This document shows positions 1 through 8,334 of a stretch of 57,523 nucleotides of DNA, in pieces. The notes beneath the pieces are model-generated. The model searched no databases, had not been told where the DNA came from, and saw only the letters and a list, made by a program, of their open reading frames with translations. The first letter of the stretch is position 1. Each line of letters opens with the position of its first letter. Source of the DNA: Candidatus Schekmanbacteria bacterium (GTDB lineage: Bacteria; CSSED10-310; JACPHN01); NCBI GenBank assembly GCA_016188575.1, contig JACPHN010000108.1, positions 1-57,523 on the forward strand, read 5' to 3'. The position numbers and the translations under genes were made by a program.

Positions 1-326
1 CCGATATCCCCGGCCGTCGGTTCACGGATCAAGCCACCACAGGCCTACTTGCTCCCGGCCATACCCACCCAACTGCCACGCCCCGTCTGGCCTACTTTTC
101 GCCGGCACACCCCGGTCGTTTTTCGCCAGCGTTGAAGGGGAGGTGTGTTTACGTGGGAGGATGCTGGCCTTTAGGCCGGCGACAGTTTGGGCGGGGGTTC
201 GGACCGGCTGACGAATGGATGAGGCCCATTCCTGCAGCAGCCGGAGAACAGCGGAAGTGAGCTTACTGGCTTGCGCCACAACGCGTCAAGTCGCCGAGCC
301 TCCAGGCGGCCGCCGCGAAGCGGCCA
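1..326. other. Gene-free left edge
   Basis: No convincing protein-coding gene was seen here. Open frames in this stretch have no ribosome-binding site and no recognisable protein features. It holds the three related ~19-bp repeats listed separately and a short GC-rich palindrome around 162-177. The FkbM gene ends at 327 on the minus strand, so this is its 3' flank. Confidence 0.5.
42..130. repeat. Three imperfect ~19-bp direct repeats
   Basis: Related blocks lie at 42-59 (GGCCTACTTGCTCCCGGC), 89-106 (GGCCTACTTTTCGCCGGC) and 111-130 (CCCGGTCGTTTTTCGCCAGC). The third shares mainly the TTTTCGCC core. Closely spaced repeats of this kind occur at the ends of some insertion sequences such as the IS21 family, where the transposase binds. 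They could also be operator sites. No transposase gene is present, so a decayed element end is inference only. Confidence 0.35.
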
Positions 327-1064
327 TCATCGCCTCCGCAGCAGCCGCCGCGACGAGTGCAGCAGCGCCCCCGACAGGCGGATCCCGGCGGCTAGCATCC
401 AGCGTCGAAACGAACGCGTGAAGTACCACTGACCAAAGAAGGGCGCCGGAAGATAGCGGTTCTTGAGCATCCACGCAATAACGGATCGGGGGCGCGCGCC
501 TGTCTCCGGGTCGCCCCATGGATGTACCTCTATCTGAAAGTCCGCATGCCCTCGCTTGAGTATCGCCTCAGCGCCGCGCAAGACTCTGAGCTCCGCGCCC
601 TCCACGTCGATTTTGATGAAATCAGGGTCCTCCCCGAACAGGGTATCCAGGCGAACGCACGGCACCCGCACTCGGGTCCAAGTCACCGGTTCGGCAGCCG
701 CCACGTCATGCCGAAAGAGCCCGCCGCTGACGTTGCTGCCGCTGACGGCAAACTCGGTTTCGCCGGTGCAATCGGACGCCGCTGCATGCCGCGCCACAAT
801 CACCGCGCCTGTCGCCCGCTCCCATTCTGCACAGTTGAGCAAAAGCTGCTCAAAGCGCAGAGGATCCGCCTCAATCGCCCAGATCTTCGGTGACTCCAGA
901 CACCACGCGGCTAGCCGGGTGTACTGACCAAGGCTCGCGCCGACGTCAACGAATCTTCGCATGCCGCTCAATAGGCGGGGTAGGTGGCGCAAAACGTCTT
1001 CCTCATGTGGATGCTCCGAGAAATAGGCGGAGCGCAACCGCTCGTACAGCTCTTCTCGCTGCAT
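327..1064 (-). CDS. FkbM-family methyltransferase
   Basis: This 245-residue protein is a SAM-dependent methyltransferase of the FkbM family, which usually methylates sugars or other small substrates during polysaccharide or natural-product assembly. The SAM-binding motif VDVGASLGQY lies near residues 39-48. The family's IKIDVEGAE segment lies at about residues 150-158. The ATG start is preceded by GGGAG at good spacing. It is the last gene of a minus-strand run with a DUF115-like protein, a flippase, an epimerase and an oxidoreductase, so a role in decorating a surface glycan is likely. The exact acceptor cannot be read from sequence. The last residues are very Arg-rich. Confidence 0.85.
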   Translation of the reverse strand: MQREELYERLRSAYFSEHPHEEDVLRHLPRLLSGMRRFVDVGASLGQYTRLAAWCLESPKIWAIEADPLRFEQLLLNCAEWERATGAVIVARHAAASDCTGETEFAVSGSNVSGGLFRHDVAAAEPVTWTRVRVPCVRLDTLFGEDPDFIKIDVEGAELRVLRGAEAILKRGHADFQIEVHPWGDPETGARPRSVIAWMLKNRYLPAPFFGQWYFTRSFRRWMLAAGIRLSGALLHSSRRLLRRR

Positions 1065-1140
1065 GTGATCGCTCCCAGCAAAGAACTAGGGAAAAGCTCG
1101 GTCCGCGAGTGCCACGGGCAGACGATTCCAACTTGCGTCA

Positions 1141-2034
1141 TCACTCATCGGCACAGGTTCGATCCGCGCTATCGTCCATCGGCGCCGGCGCGGATTCCAC
1201 TGGAAACAGACTGCCAAACTCCACCCGCGGAAAGACCTCGAGCATGCCGCCGATGGTGGCGTTCAGGATCCGAAAGCCACGCTGCGCAGCGAACGATCGC
1301 GCGGACTCGTACGCCTGTTCCATGCGCGCCACCTTGGGGTTATGCCAGCGATACCCGGGTCCAAAATAATCCGGGTCGAAGTGGTTCGGATCTCTTGAGG
1401 CCGAACGAATCACGAAGTCGTGATCCGCAGAAGGTGTTTCCGCCGGCAAGACGTAGCTGTGGTCGACGCCCACCAGGATGATCGGGTCACATCGCAGGTG
1501 AAAGGCGAGCTGCATGTTCAGGTAGGTCACAGTCCCTCCCCAATAGGCACAGGAGCGAAGATCTGCACTGAACGGGAAGGGGGGGCGGGTGCGGCGATCG
1601 AAGTAGACGTAGACCGTGTCTTGAGCAGGCAATAGCCACCGCCGCAGATCCCATGGAATGACCTTTATGGAACCGCTCCGATCGTTGAGTGCCGCCGCTC
1701 GGTCCTGGGCCACCAAGATATCCTCGACCGTCAGGAATGTCGGTTCGAAACGCATGCGGTGGTAGTTCAGAAACAAGGCGTTCGAACCGATCGTCAGTTC
1801 CCCGGCGAGAAGCTGCAAGTTCGTTTCTCGGAGGCTCGGGCCATTGCCGATGATGAAGCAGCGCTGCCCCCGGAAGGCACCGCGAAGCTCCTCGAGGCGC
1901 GCTCGGCTCGCAGCGGTGGCGGGATGCTGCCGCCAACTCGCCGCCGCGACCGCCGCCACGGCGCGGTCATAGCGGTAGGTCGCCCATCGATAGCCGCGCT
2001 CTCCGGCCATGGCGATGCCAATACGCCGCACCAC
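1141..2034 (-). CDS. DUF115 / MptE-like protein, probable surface-glycan or glycosylation protein
   Basis: The 297-residue product carries the DUF115/MptE-like signature: CFIIGNGPSL near residue 50 and GVDHSY further on. Bacterial members occur with surface polysaccharide and flagellin-glycosylation genes; the archaeal relative is a pterin pyrophosphokinase. The frame stays open far upstream into the flippase gene. I chose the GTG at 2034 because AAAGGA stands six bases before it; an ATG at 2010 is the alternative. The context between a flippase and an FkbM methyltransferase argues for glycan work in the cytoplasm. The enzymatic activity of the bacterial form is not settled. Confidence 0.7.
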   Translation of the reverse strand: MVRRIGIAMAGERGYRWATYRYDRAVAAVAAASWRQHPATAASRARLEELRGAFRGQRCFIIGNGPSLRETNLQLLAGELTIGSNALFLNYHRMRFEPTFLTVEDILVAQDRAAALNDRSGSIKVIPWDLRRWLLPAQDTVYVYFDRRTRPPFPFSADLRSCAYWGGTVTYLNMQLAFHLRCDPIILVGVDHSYVLPAETPSADHDFVIRSASRDPNHFDPDYFGPGYRWHNPKVARMEQAYESARSFAAQRGFRILNATIGGMLEVFPRVEFGSLFPVESAPAPMDDSADRTCADE

Positions 2035-2243
2035 CGCTCGTCCTTTTCCGATATCTCCTGCCACCAGGCATTCTCCGCGAAGCGCGGTACCCGCAACGCG
2101 GGTCCAGCGCGGGCTGAAACTGAGTCTAGCGCAAAGGGCCAAGAAACTCGCCACCAAACCGAGGCCGCGCCGAAATATCGTGCACGGTCCCGAGATTGCC
2201 GCGTGCGGAACCTGGGCCGTGCCACTTGAGAGCCGCCGGGCGA

Positions 2244-3815
2244 TCAGGTGCCGATCGGCTGTCCGGGCTGGCCCTGGCGGAAATGAGAAATGAGCAGCTT
2301 GGCGAGGCGCCCGGGGTTGAAGACACCCGTAATATATGATAGGAAGATATATAAAGAAAACGATGACAGTGATGAAATTATATATGATGGATACATGTAG
2401 CGAAGCATCACAAATGTTAACACACACGAAATGTAAATAGAGATCATACTAGTGCATCTAAATATACGTATTGCCTTATTGTCAATTGACCATGCGTATA
2501 ACATGTACAACGATGATAGTAAAGCATAGCAAATTGATGTAGAAATCGCCGCAGCTTCTGCACCAATCCTTGGAATAAATATCAAATTGGCTGAAATATT
2601 AATAGCGGCTGCGATGGGAGTTGCAATTCCGAAAATTGTTGTCTTGCCGTGTATTACGCTAATGATGGTAATAGATGGAAAATATATTCCAAGGAAGGCG
2701 TACGCCGATATGATCCAGTATATATAACGTTCTGACATCCCGTATTCGTCTGAGCCCAATACCGATACGAGAATTCTGGCCGTAATCGTCATCAGGAAGG
2801 AAAAAAAGAGAATAAACGATATGTACGATTCTGCGAGCATGTTCATGTATTCATAGTTAGCTCGGCCAGGAGAACCATGCTTCCCGAGCTCTGGTAGCAA
2901 GGCCGCATAAGCTCCTGTCGCGACTACCATTGTGGAAAATGCGATCTGATATGCAAATGAATACAATCCTATCTCATCCATTCCTACAAATTCTTGTAGT
3001 ATTAGTCTATCTGAGAAGTTCATTGACCACAAACACATGATGTGCACAAATAATGGCGCGCTATATAAAGCGCTCGCCTTTATTTCAGAGAAATCCATCC
3101 GCACCCGCATCGTGCTATGAGCGAATACTGATGATACAACTCCAGCAGCGACGCACGACAACAGGTCTGAAACTACGATTCCGAACGATGCCAGGCGAAA
3201 GTATGCAACGAGGGCGATCGTAAAAAGCGTATTAGCCGCTATAAAAGCAAGAGTTATAATAGAATAGGCATATTTCCTCCCATCCGCTTTTAGAATTTCC
3301 TTTGGCAAGAATACCAGTAGCGCAAATCCGTATCCCGTCAGGATCGATATCGCAATCATCGGATCATACGGCGTCTCTCCTTCCATCGTGATACCGGTGT
3401 TCTTGATAACAATATGGATACCAAGCATAATCACGGCCGGTCCTGTCAGCATGAGCGTAAACACTGTTCTCCGGAAGTGCAGTCGCTCCAGAGCACTGAC
3501 GTTGTACGAATAGCGAACGGCCGCGCCGGTAAGCCCGAATGTAAAGAAGAGTGCACAGAAATCGCGAATCGATCGACAGATCGCCACCACACCGAACTCG
3601 GATGGGGTCAAGTAGCGGGTGGTAATGGGCAGGAGCGCGACCATGATGATGCCGCCGACGAGCTCTGCGGCAACGTAGAGGATCGCGCTGCGGATAACTT
3701 GTCGGCGCGGCGCCTCCAGCGGGTACGGAGCCTGTTGGGAGACGTCGGCGGCCGCGTGCTGAGCCGGCGTCTGCCCGCCTACGCCAGCCCCGCCCACCGT
3801 AACCACGCGGCACAC
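2244..3815 (-). CDS. Wzx-like polysaccharide flippase (oligosaccharide exporter)
   Basis: About 523 residues with 12-14 hydrophobic segments and the usual start of the MATE/Wzx-type polysaccharide transport family, with the segment RYLTPSEFGVV after the first helix. Such proteins flip lipid-linked oligosaccharides across the inner membrane. The start is one of three GTG codons (3815, 3806, 3797), all inside the end of the epimerase gene, so translation is probably coupled. Positions 2300-3450 are strikingly AT-rich, with many ATA, AGA and TTA codons on the coding strand, while the first ~110 codons are GC-rich like the neighbours. This points to horizontal origin of most of the gene or an intragenic recombination. 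Confidence 0.85.
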   Translation of the reverse strand: MCRVVTVGGAGVGGQTPAQHAAADVSQQAPYPLEAPRRQVIRSAILYVAAELVGGIIMVALLPITTRYLTPSEFGVVAICRSIRDFCALFFTFGLTGAAVRYSYNVSALERLHFRRTVFTLMLTGPAVIMLGIHIVIKNTGITMEGETPYDPMIAISILTGYGFALLVFLPKEILKADGRKYAYSIITLAFIAANTLFTIALVAYFRLASFGIVVSDLLSCVAAGVVSSVFAHSTMRVRMDFSEIKASALYSAPLFVHIMCLWSMNFSDRLILQEFVGMDEIGLYSFAYQIAFSTMVVATGAYAALLPELGKHGSPGRANYEYMNMLAESYISFILFFSFLMTITARILVSVLGSDEYGMSERYIYWIISAYAFLGIYFPSITIISVIHGKTTIFGIATPIAAAINISANLIFIPRIGAEAAAISTSICYALLSSLYMLYAWSIDNKAIRIFRCTSMISIYISCVLTFVMLRYMYPSYIISSLSSFSLYIFLSYITGVFNPGRLAKLLISHFRQGQPGQPIGT

Positions 3816-4870
3816 TGCTCCATCCCCGCGTCCAGCGCGATCCGGGGTGCAAAGCCGAGCACGGAGCGCGCGTGATCAGTACAAACAGTGGGCTTCGCGC
3901 GGAACAGGTCGAGGCGCTCCTCGTCCGGAATGATCGGGATCCCGCGAATTCGCTTCTTGAGGGCTCGCCACGCCTGTTCGCCGAGAACGGATTGCATCCA
4001 CCGCGGGCGCGCGAGCAAGCCGGTGCGGGCGGCACTCCGCACTGCCGCTTTTGCCGGCCGGCGGATCAGGCGAATGATTCCAGCCTGCAGGCGCACCAGG
4101 CGGCGAAGCCGGCCGTAGGGCATGCACACGACCGTGTTCCGGCCGGTAAGGCGCTCGAAGAACGCATAGTACTCCCGCCACGTTACCGCGGCCGCGCCGC
4201 TGATCAGGAACCTCTTGCCGGCGGCAGCGTCCTGGACCGCTGCCAGGCAGAACGCGTCGACCACATCGTCGACGTGCACCGGGTTGCACAGGCCCGCGCC
4301 GGCGTCCGGTAGCACGATGCGCCCGCGCACGACTTGCCGCAGCGGGCCGACGGTCCAGGCGCCGCCCCTCGGGCCGTAAACGATGGTCGGCTGCAGCACG
4401 ACCACGGGCAGCCCATCCGTGGCGGCGCGCTGCAGCAAGTACCGCTCAATCGCCAGCTTGTTGTCAGGATAGGCCCATCCGCAAGGCTCCGTGTTCGCGC
4501 TCTCGTCCAGTCGCCCATCCGGCAGCGGATGGTAGACCGAAATCGAGCTGGCGTAGACGAGTCTCTGTGCTCCATGGTGCAAACAGGCATCGGCGAGTAG
4601 CCGGGCCGCGGTTACGTTTGCAAGCGGGTCCGCGAAGTCGTGGGCGAGGTGAAAGACGACGTCGCAACCCCGCACCGCGGCGTTCACGGAGGCCGGGTCT
4701 GTCAGACTGCCCTGAACCATGTCGACGCCGAATCGCGACAGACCAGCGGCGCGCTGGTAACCGCGCACGAAGGCGCGAACGGGTGCATTTTCGACCTGAA
4801 CGAGGCGCTCGACCAAGTGCCCGCCGATGAATCCGGTCGCTCCGGTAACGAGAGCCCGAAGCGGCTTCAC
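3779..4870 (-). CDS. NAD-dependent epimerase/dehydratase (extended SDR)
   Basis: The 363-residue product is a nucleotide-sugar-type extended short-chain dehydrogenase. The Rossmann motif TGATGFIGGHL sits at the N-terminus, VYASSISVYH follows, and the YxxxK-type motif is YPDNK near residue 140. The start is the GTG at 4870, which overlaps the TGA of the upstream oxidoreductase as GTGA; the open frame upstream has no protein-like features. The 3' end overlaps the flippase start. With the oxidoreductase, flippase and methyltransferase it forms a compact polysaccharide operon. The C-terminal ~90 residues are rich in Arg and look like a substrate-specific extension. The precise sugar is unknown. 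Confidence 0.85.
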   Translation of the reverse strand: MKPLRALVTGATGFIGGHLVERLVQVENAPVRAFVRGYQRAAGLSRFGVDMVQGSLTDPASVNAAVRGCDVVFHLAHDFADPLANVTAARLLADACLHHGAQRLVYASSISVYHPLPDGRLDESANTEPCGWAYPDNKLAIERYLLQRAATDGLPVVVLQPTIVYGPRGGAWTVGPLRQVVRGRIVLPDAGAGLCNPVHVDDVVDAFCLAAVQDAAAGKRFLISGAAAVTWREYYAFFERLTGRNTVVCMPYGRLRRLVRLQAGIIRLIRRPAKAAVRSAARTGLLARPRWMQSVLGEQAWRALKKRIRGIPIIPDEERLDLFRAKPTVCTDHARSVLGFAPRIALDAGMEQCAAWLRWAGLA

Positions 4871-5907
4871 GATTCTGCTCTCCGCATGAGTTGTTGGCCG
4901 GGGTGCTCGCGGCCCCACGGAAACTGTAGCGGGCGCCGCCGCTGATAGCATTGTTCCATCAGGCGCTGCGACGGTAGCGCCGTCTCCGCGCCAACACGTG
5001 GAGCGGTCCCCGCGGAGATCGCCGTCAAGAAATCCGCGAGCTGCTCCACGAAAAGGTCGGTAAAGAACTGACCAGGGATGCGCCAGCCCGAGTATGCGCC
5101 GTCGAAAAAGCGAAGCAGCTTGCGCGGCCGGGCGCGCAGAAAATTTTCGTGTAGCCCGACTTCCACGATTCCGCGGCTGCCGACAATGACCGCGGTCTGG
5201 CGCAGATCGCGCGTCCGACTCAGCACGATCCGCCCCTGCGCGCCACACCGCATGCGCAACCGCACCTCGGCGTCCGCCTCCACCCCTCCCGCCCTGTCAT
5301 CGAAATACTCCAGCTCCGCGGCGTCCCCGAGCCACCAGGTCAGCAGATCGAGGAGGTGTGCACCCGAATCCAGCAAGACGCCACCGCCGGCGGTTTCTCT
5401 GCGCAAGCTCGCCGCGGATGCCAGCGGCCAGCGCCCGTCGAGCCCCTCTTGAAACTCGATCCAGTGAATGTCCCCGAGGGCGCCGGCGCTCAACAGGCCG
5501 TGCGTCCAACGCGCCACGTGGCGAAAGCGCCGCAACAGTCCAACGGCCAGGATGGCGCGTTTGGCCTTGGCGGCCTCCGCCATCGCCTCCGCATCCTGCA
5601 CCGTCGACGCCAACGGTTTCTCGACCAGTAGATGTACTCCAGCCGCCAGTAGCGCGAGCGCCGCGGGGGCGTGCAGCGCATGCGGCAAGCAGATGATCGC
5701 CGCGTCGAGCTCGTGCCCGGCCGCCTCCCAACCGGAGGCCGTATGGGCGGCCCCAAAGCGCTCCTGCAATCCCCGCAAGCGCTCCGGGTTCGCGTCCACT
5801 AGCAGGTGCGGCACCACGCCGAGCTGCCGCAGCGCCGGCAGATGACCGATCTCCGCCACCGCTCCACAGCCGATGACGCCGATCTTGAGATGCGGATTAT
5901 GGGGCAC
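4867..5907 (-). CDS. Gfo/Idh/MocA-family oxidoreductase
   Basis: A 346-residue NAD(P)-dependent sugar oxidoreductase. The N-terminal Rossmann fold begins IGVIGCGAVAEIGHLPAL, followed by the family's EKPLA motif (LLVEKPLAST, about residue 95). The C-terminal alpha/beta domain has the DSGAHLLDLLTWW segment, whose His is the usual catalytic residue. The start is GTG at 5907, preceded by GGAG seven bases upstream; a TTG at 5940 is less likely. It ends with a GTGA overlap into the epimerase gene, so the two are co-translated. It lies about 120 bp downstream of sctU on the same strand, so read-through from the secretion operon is possible. Confidence 0.88.
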   Translation of the reverse strand: MPHNPHLKIGVIGCGAVAEIGHLPALRQLGVVPHLLVDANPERLRGLQERFGAAHTASGWEAAGHELDAAIICLPHALHAPAALALLAAGVHLLVEKPLASTVQDAEAMAEAAKAKRAILAVGLLRRFRHVARWTHGLLSAGALGDIHWIEFQEGLDGRWPLASAASLRRETAGGGVLLDSGAHLLDLLTWWLGDAAELEYFDDRAGGVEADAEVRLRMRCGAQGRIVLSRTRDLRQTAVIVGSRGIVEVGLHENFLRARPRKLLRFFDGAYSGWRIPGQFFTDLFVEQLADFLTAISAGTAPRVGAETALPSQRLMEQCYQRRRPLQFPWGREHPGQQLMRRAES

Positions 5908-6026
5908 GTCGCCGCTCCAATGCCTGACGCTGGCCGCCAATAAAGTCTTTTGCAGGCGATCCTAGCGGCGCCCTTCCGGACCCGCAAGTGCCGGGTCCTC
6001 GGGCCATCGGCAGCAGCACGGGGCTG

Positions 6027-7082
6027 CTACTCGCGCCCTTCCTCCTGCGCCAGCCGATAGACGAAGGAAAGGACCTCGGCAACCGCCTCGTACAACGCCT
6101 CAGGGATCTCCTCGTCGGTCTCCAGCTCGTAAAGCGCCTGCGCGAGCGGCACATTATGGATGATCGGCACGCCCGCCTCCTTGGCGATCTCCTTGATCTT
6201 CTCGGCCATCAAGTTCTGGCCTTTGGCGACCATGCGCGGGGCGTTCCAGTTCTCGCGGTCATACTGAACGGCCGTTGCCAGGTGGTTGGGGTTGGTGACC
6301 ACCGCATCGGCTTTCGCCGCAGCCTTCGCCCCACCGCCGAACGCCGTTTCCATGGCGATCTGCTTCCGCTTGCCCTTGATCTCAGGGTCGCCTTCCTGGC
6401 CCTTGTACTCCTGTTTGATGTCGTCCTTGGACATCTTCAGACCCTTCTTGTGCTGCCATTTCTGTACAGCAAAGTCCATAACGCCCATCGCAACAAAGAA
6501 AACGCCGCAGCGTGTAACCATGTCAAATATGATGTCATTGGTTATTCCAACGCTTCCTCGCACATTATAGAAACCAGTCATCATAATTGCATGCAGCGCA
6601 TCCATCATGATCAAGTAGCACAAGATCAACGCTCCGCCCAACTTGATGCTCGACAAGATGAGCGTGATTAGCGTCTGCATCTTGAACATGTTCTTCAGGC
6701 CGGCAATGGGGTTTAGCTTCTTTATGTCTGGCTTCAATGGTTCCGTGACAAAAAGCGAGCCTACCTGCATGAACATCAAGAAGCCACCCAGGACCATGAC
6801 CGCCGCCAATACAGGCAAAGTGACCTCAATGATGAGAGAAGTCCCCTCCTTGAGCACTTCGACAAACAGCCCCGGCTGTGGCGAATCCGTCATTGCCCAG
6901 TCGAGGCATCGGAGCAAGTAGGCGCGGATCTTCTCTCCGGCGCCCGGCGCGGTCTTGAGGAGCAGAACGGCGCCGATGAGAAATGCGAAGGCACCGGAAA
7001 AATCCTTGCTCTTGGCGACCTGACCCTTCTTGCGGGCATCCCGCATTTTTTGCGGGGTAGGTTCCTCTGTTTTCTCACCCAT
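6027..7082 (-). CDS. sctU: Type III secretion export-gate switch protein SctU (FlhB/YscU family)
   Basis: A 351-residue inner-membrane protein of the FlhB/YscU family that controls substrate switching in type III export. The N-terminal signature EEPTPQKMRDARKKGQVAKS is near-perfect. Four membrane segments lie between about residues 30 and 215, then a cytoplasmic domain with the autocleavage site. Here the site reads NPNH (residues 264-267) instead of the usual NPTH. Asn264-Pro265, where cleavage occurs, are kept. The start is the ATG at 7082 with CGGAG eight bases upstream. It is the last gene of the sctQ-fliO-sctR-sctS-sctT-sctU run. Cleavage motif and N-terminus look more like secretion systems than flagella. 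Confidence 0.9.
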   Translation of the reverse strand: MGEKTEEPTPQKMRDARKKGQVAKSKDFSGAFAFLIGAVLLLKTAPGAGEKIRAYLLRCLDWAMTDSPQPGLFVEVLKEGTSLIIEVTLPVLAAVMVLGGFLMFMQVGSLFVTEPLKPDIKKLNPIAGLKNMFKMQTLITLILSSIKLGGALILCYLIMMDALHAIMMTGFYNVRGSVGITNDIIFDMVTRCGVFFVAMGVMDFAVQKWQHKKGLKMSKDDIKQEYKGQEGDPEIKGKRKQIAMETAFGGGAKAAAKADAVVTNPNHLATAVQYDRENWNAPRMVAKGQNLMAEKIKEIAKEAGVPIIHNVPLAQALYELETDEEIPEALYEAVAEVLSFVYRLAQEEGRE

Positions 7083-7166
7083 GGATTCCACTCCGAGGGT
7101 CGACATGTGCGCGCACTGCGGCTTCGTTATCGGTCCGTACCGCCAGCAAGTTGCGCCGCCGTACCC

Positions 7167-7988
7167 TCAACTTCCGCGCGCGATCAAGCGCACGTAGTAG
7201 TCCACCCACCGCGGGATCATTCCGAGGATGACCTCCATTTGCTCCACGATGAGACTGATGCCGACCATCACTGCCCACACGCCGACGATCATTTTGGTCG
7301 GCGCCGCGACAAAATCGATCTTGATCTGCTGGGCAACGCGCCCCAGGATGCCAACCACGGCGTCGGTCAGAAAGACCAGAATGAACGCCGGAAGGTTGAG
7401 CTGAATGGCGACGAGCCACATGTTTGCGGTCAGACGCACAATCAGATCCAGCGCCGGCCCGACCCCCTGACCGAACGTCGGGTATTCCGTGACGCCGATC
7501 ATCGTAAAGCTGGTGAAAAAACCACTCAGGAACACGCGATGGGCGCCTGTCAGGAATACGAGCTGAATGGCGAGCTGAAACAGCAATATGCCCAGGTGCG
7601 AAGCCTGCGTCCCAAAGGCGGGATCCTGCATCGACGCCATCGAGGCGCCTCTGGCCATGTCGACAAGGTGCCCGGACATCATGATCGCGTGCATGAGGTG
7701 GGCGGCAATGAATCCTATCGTCATGCCGAGAAAGATCTCCTTGAGCAGCAGGAGCACGTATTCCCCGGTCGAGGGAGGAAACGCTGAAGGATCGAGCGGC
7801 GCCGCGATCGGGTAGATGAAGATCGACAAGATGAATGCAAGACTCATCTTGGTGCGCCCGGGCACGGATTTCCCCCCGATAAAGGGCACCAGCACGATGA
7901 TCGGCTGGACACGCGCCATGATCAATCCCCAGGTCTTGATGACAAAAACCACATCAAGACCCCCGAGGATTTCCGCTAGCTCTTTCAT
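7167..7988 (-). CDS. sctT: Type III secretion export-gate protein SctT (FliR/SpaR family)
   Basis: A 273-residue polytopic protein of the FliR/YscT/SpaR family, part of the SctR5-S4-T1 export gate in the inner membrane. Sequence landmarks are RVQPIIVLVPFIGGKSVPGR near the N-terminus, IFLGMTIGFIAAHLMHA in the middle and the C-terminal LPAFILVFLTDAVVGILGRVAQQ. Gene order between sctS and sctU matches both flagellar fliQ-fliR-flhB and secretion sctS-sctT-sctU. A GAGGT-containing leader precedes the ATG. Length is close to the usual ~260. Nothing is missing. Confidence 0.9.
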   Translation of the reverse strand: MKELAEILGGLDVVFVIKTWGLIMARVQPIIVLVPFIGGKSVPGRTKMSLAFILSIFIYPIAAPLDPSAFPPSTGEYVLLLLKEIFLGMTIGFIAAHLMHAIMMSGHLVDMARGASMASMQDPAFGTQASHLGILLFQLAIQLVFLTGAHRVFLSGFFTSFTMIGVTEYPTFGQGVGPALDLIVRLTANMWLVAIQLNLPAFILVFLTDAVVGILGRVAQQIKIDFVAAPTKMIVGVWAVMVGISLIVEQMEVILGMIPRWVDYYVRLIARGS

Positions 7989-8052
7989 CAGGCTACTCTA
8001 CCTCGTGCAGCGCGGCTGCCCCACTTCATCCGCCCGAGGCTCCGGGACATCA

Positions 8053-8322
8053 TCAGCCGCCCAGGTACTTCGGAAAGGCCTCGTAAAGCGATTGAGAAAA
8101 GCGAATCATCTGCGCCATCATCCAGTACCCCATCAGCCCCAGCAGTCCCAGCACCACGAGCATTTTCGGCACGAAGGACAAGGTCTGCTCCTGTATCTGC
8201 GTCGTCGCCTGGATCAGACTGACGAAAAGTCCGACCACCATACTGATTCCCACCGGCAAGCCCGAGATGATGACGACCATCATCAACGCCTCGCGGCAAA
8301 TCTGCACCAAAAACTGCTCCAC
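8053..8322 (-). CDS. sctS: Type III secretion export-gate protein SctS (FliQ family)
   Basis: An 89-residue hydrophobic protein with two membrane helices, the length and layout of FliQ/SctS. It contains SGLPVGISMVVGLFVSLIQA and the segment TQIQEQTLSFVPKM, both typical of the family. Four copies wrap around the SctR-SctT cone in known export gates. The start is GTG, preceded by AGGAGG at seven to eight bases. It follows sctR by 12 bases and precedes sctT. Confidence 0.92.
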   Translation of the reverse strand: MEQFLVQICREALMMVVIISGLPVGISMVVGLFVSLIQATTQIQEQTLSFVPKMLVVLGLLGLMGYWMMAQMIRFSQSLYEAFPKYLGG

Positions 8323-8334
8323 GCTGCCACCCTC

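Noticed and set aside
22-279. 85-codon minus-strand open frame at the left edge
   Set aside because: No ribosome-binding site, no recognised motif, and it covers the 19-bp repeats.
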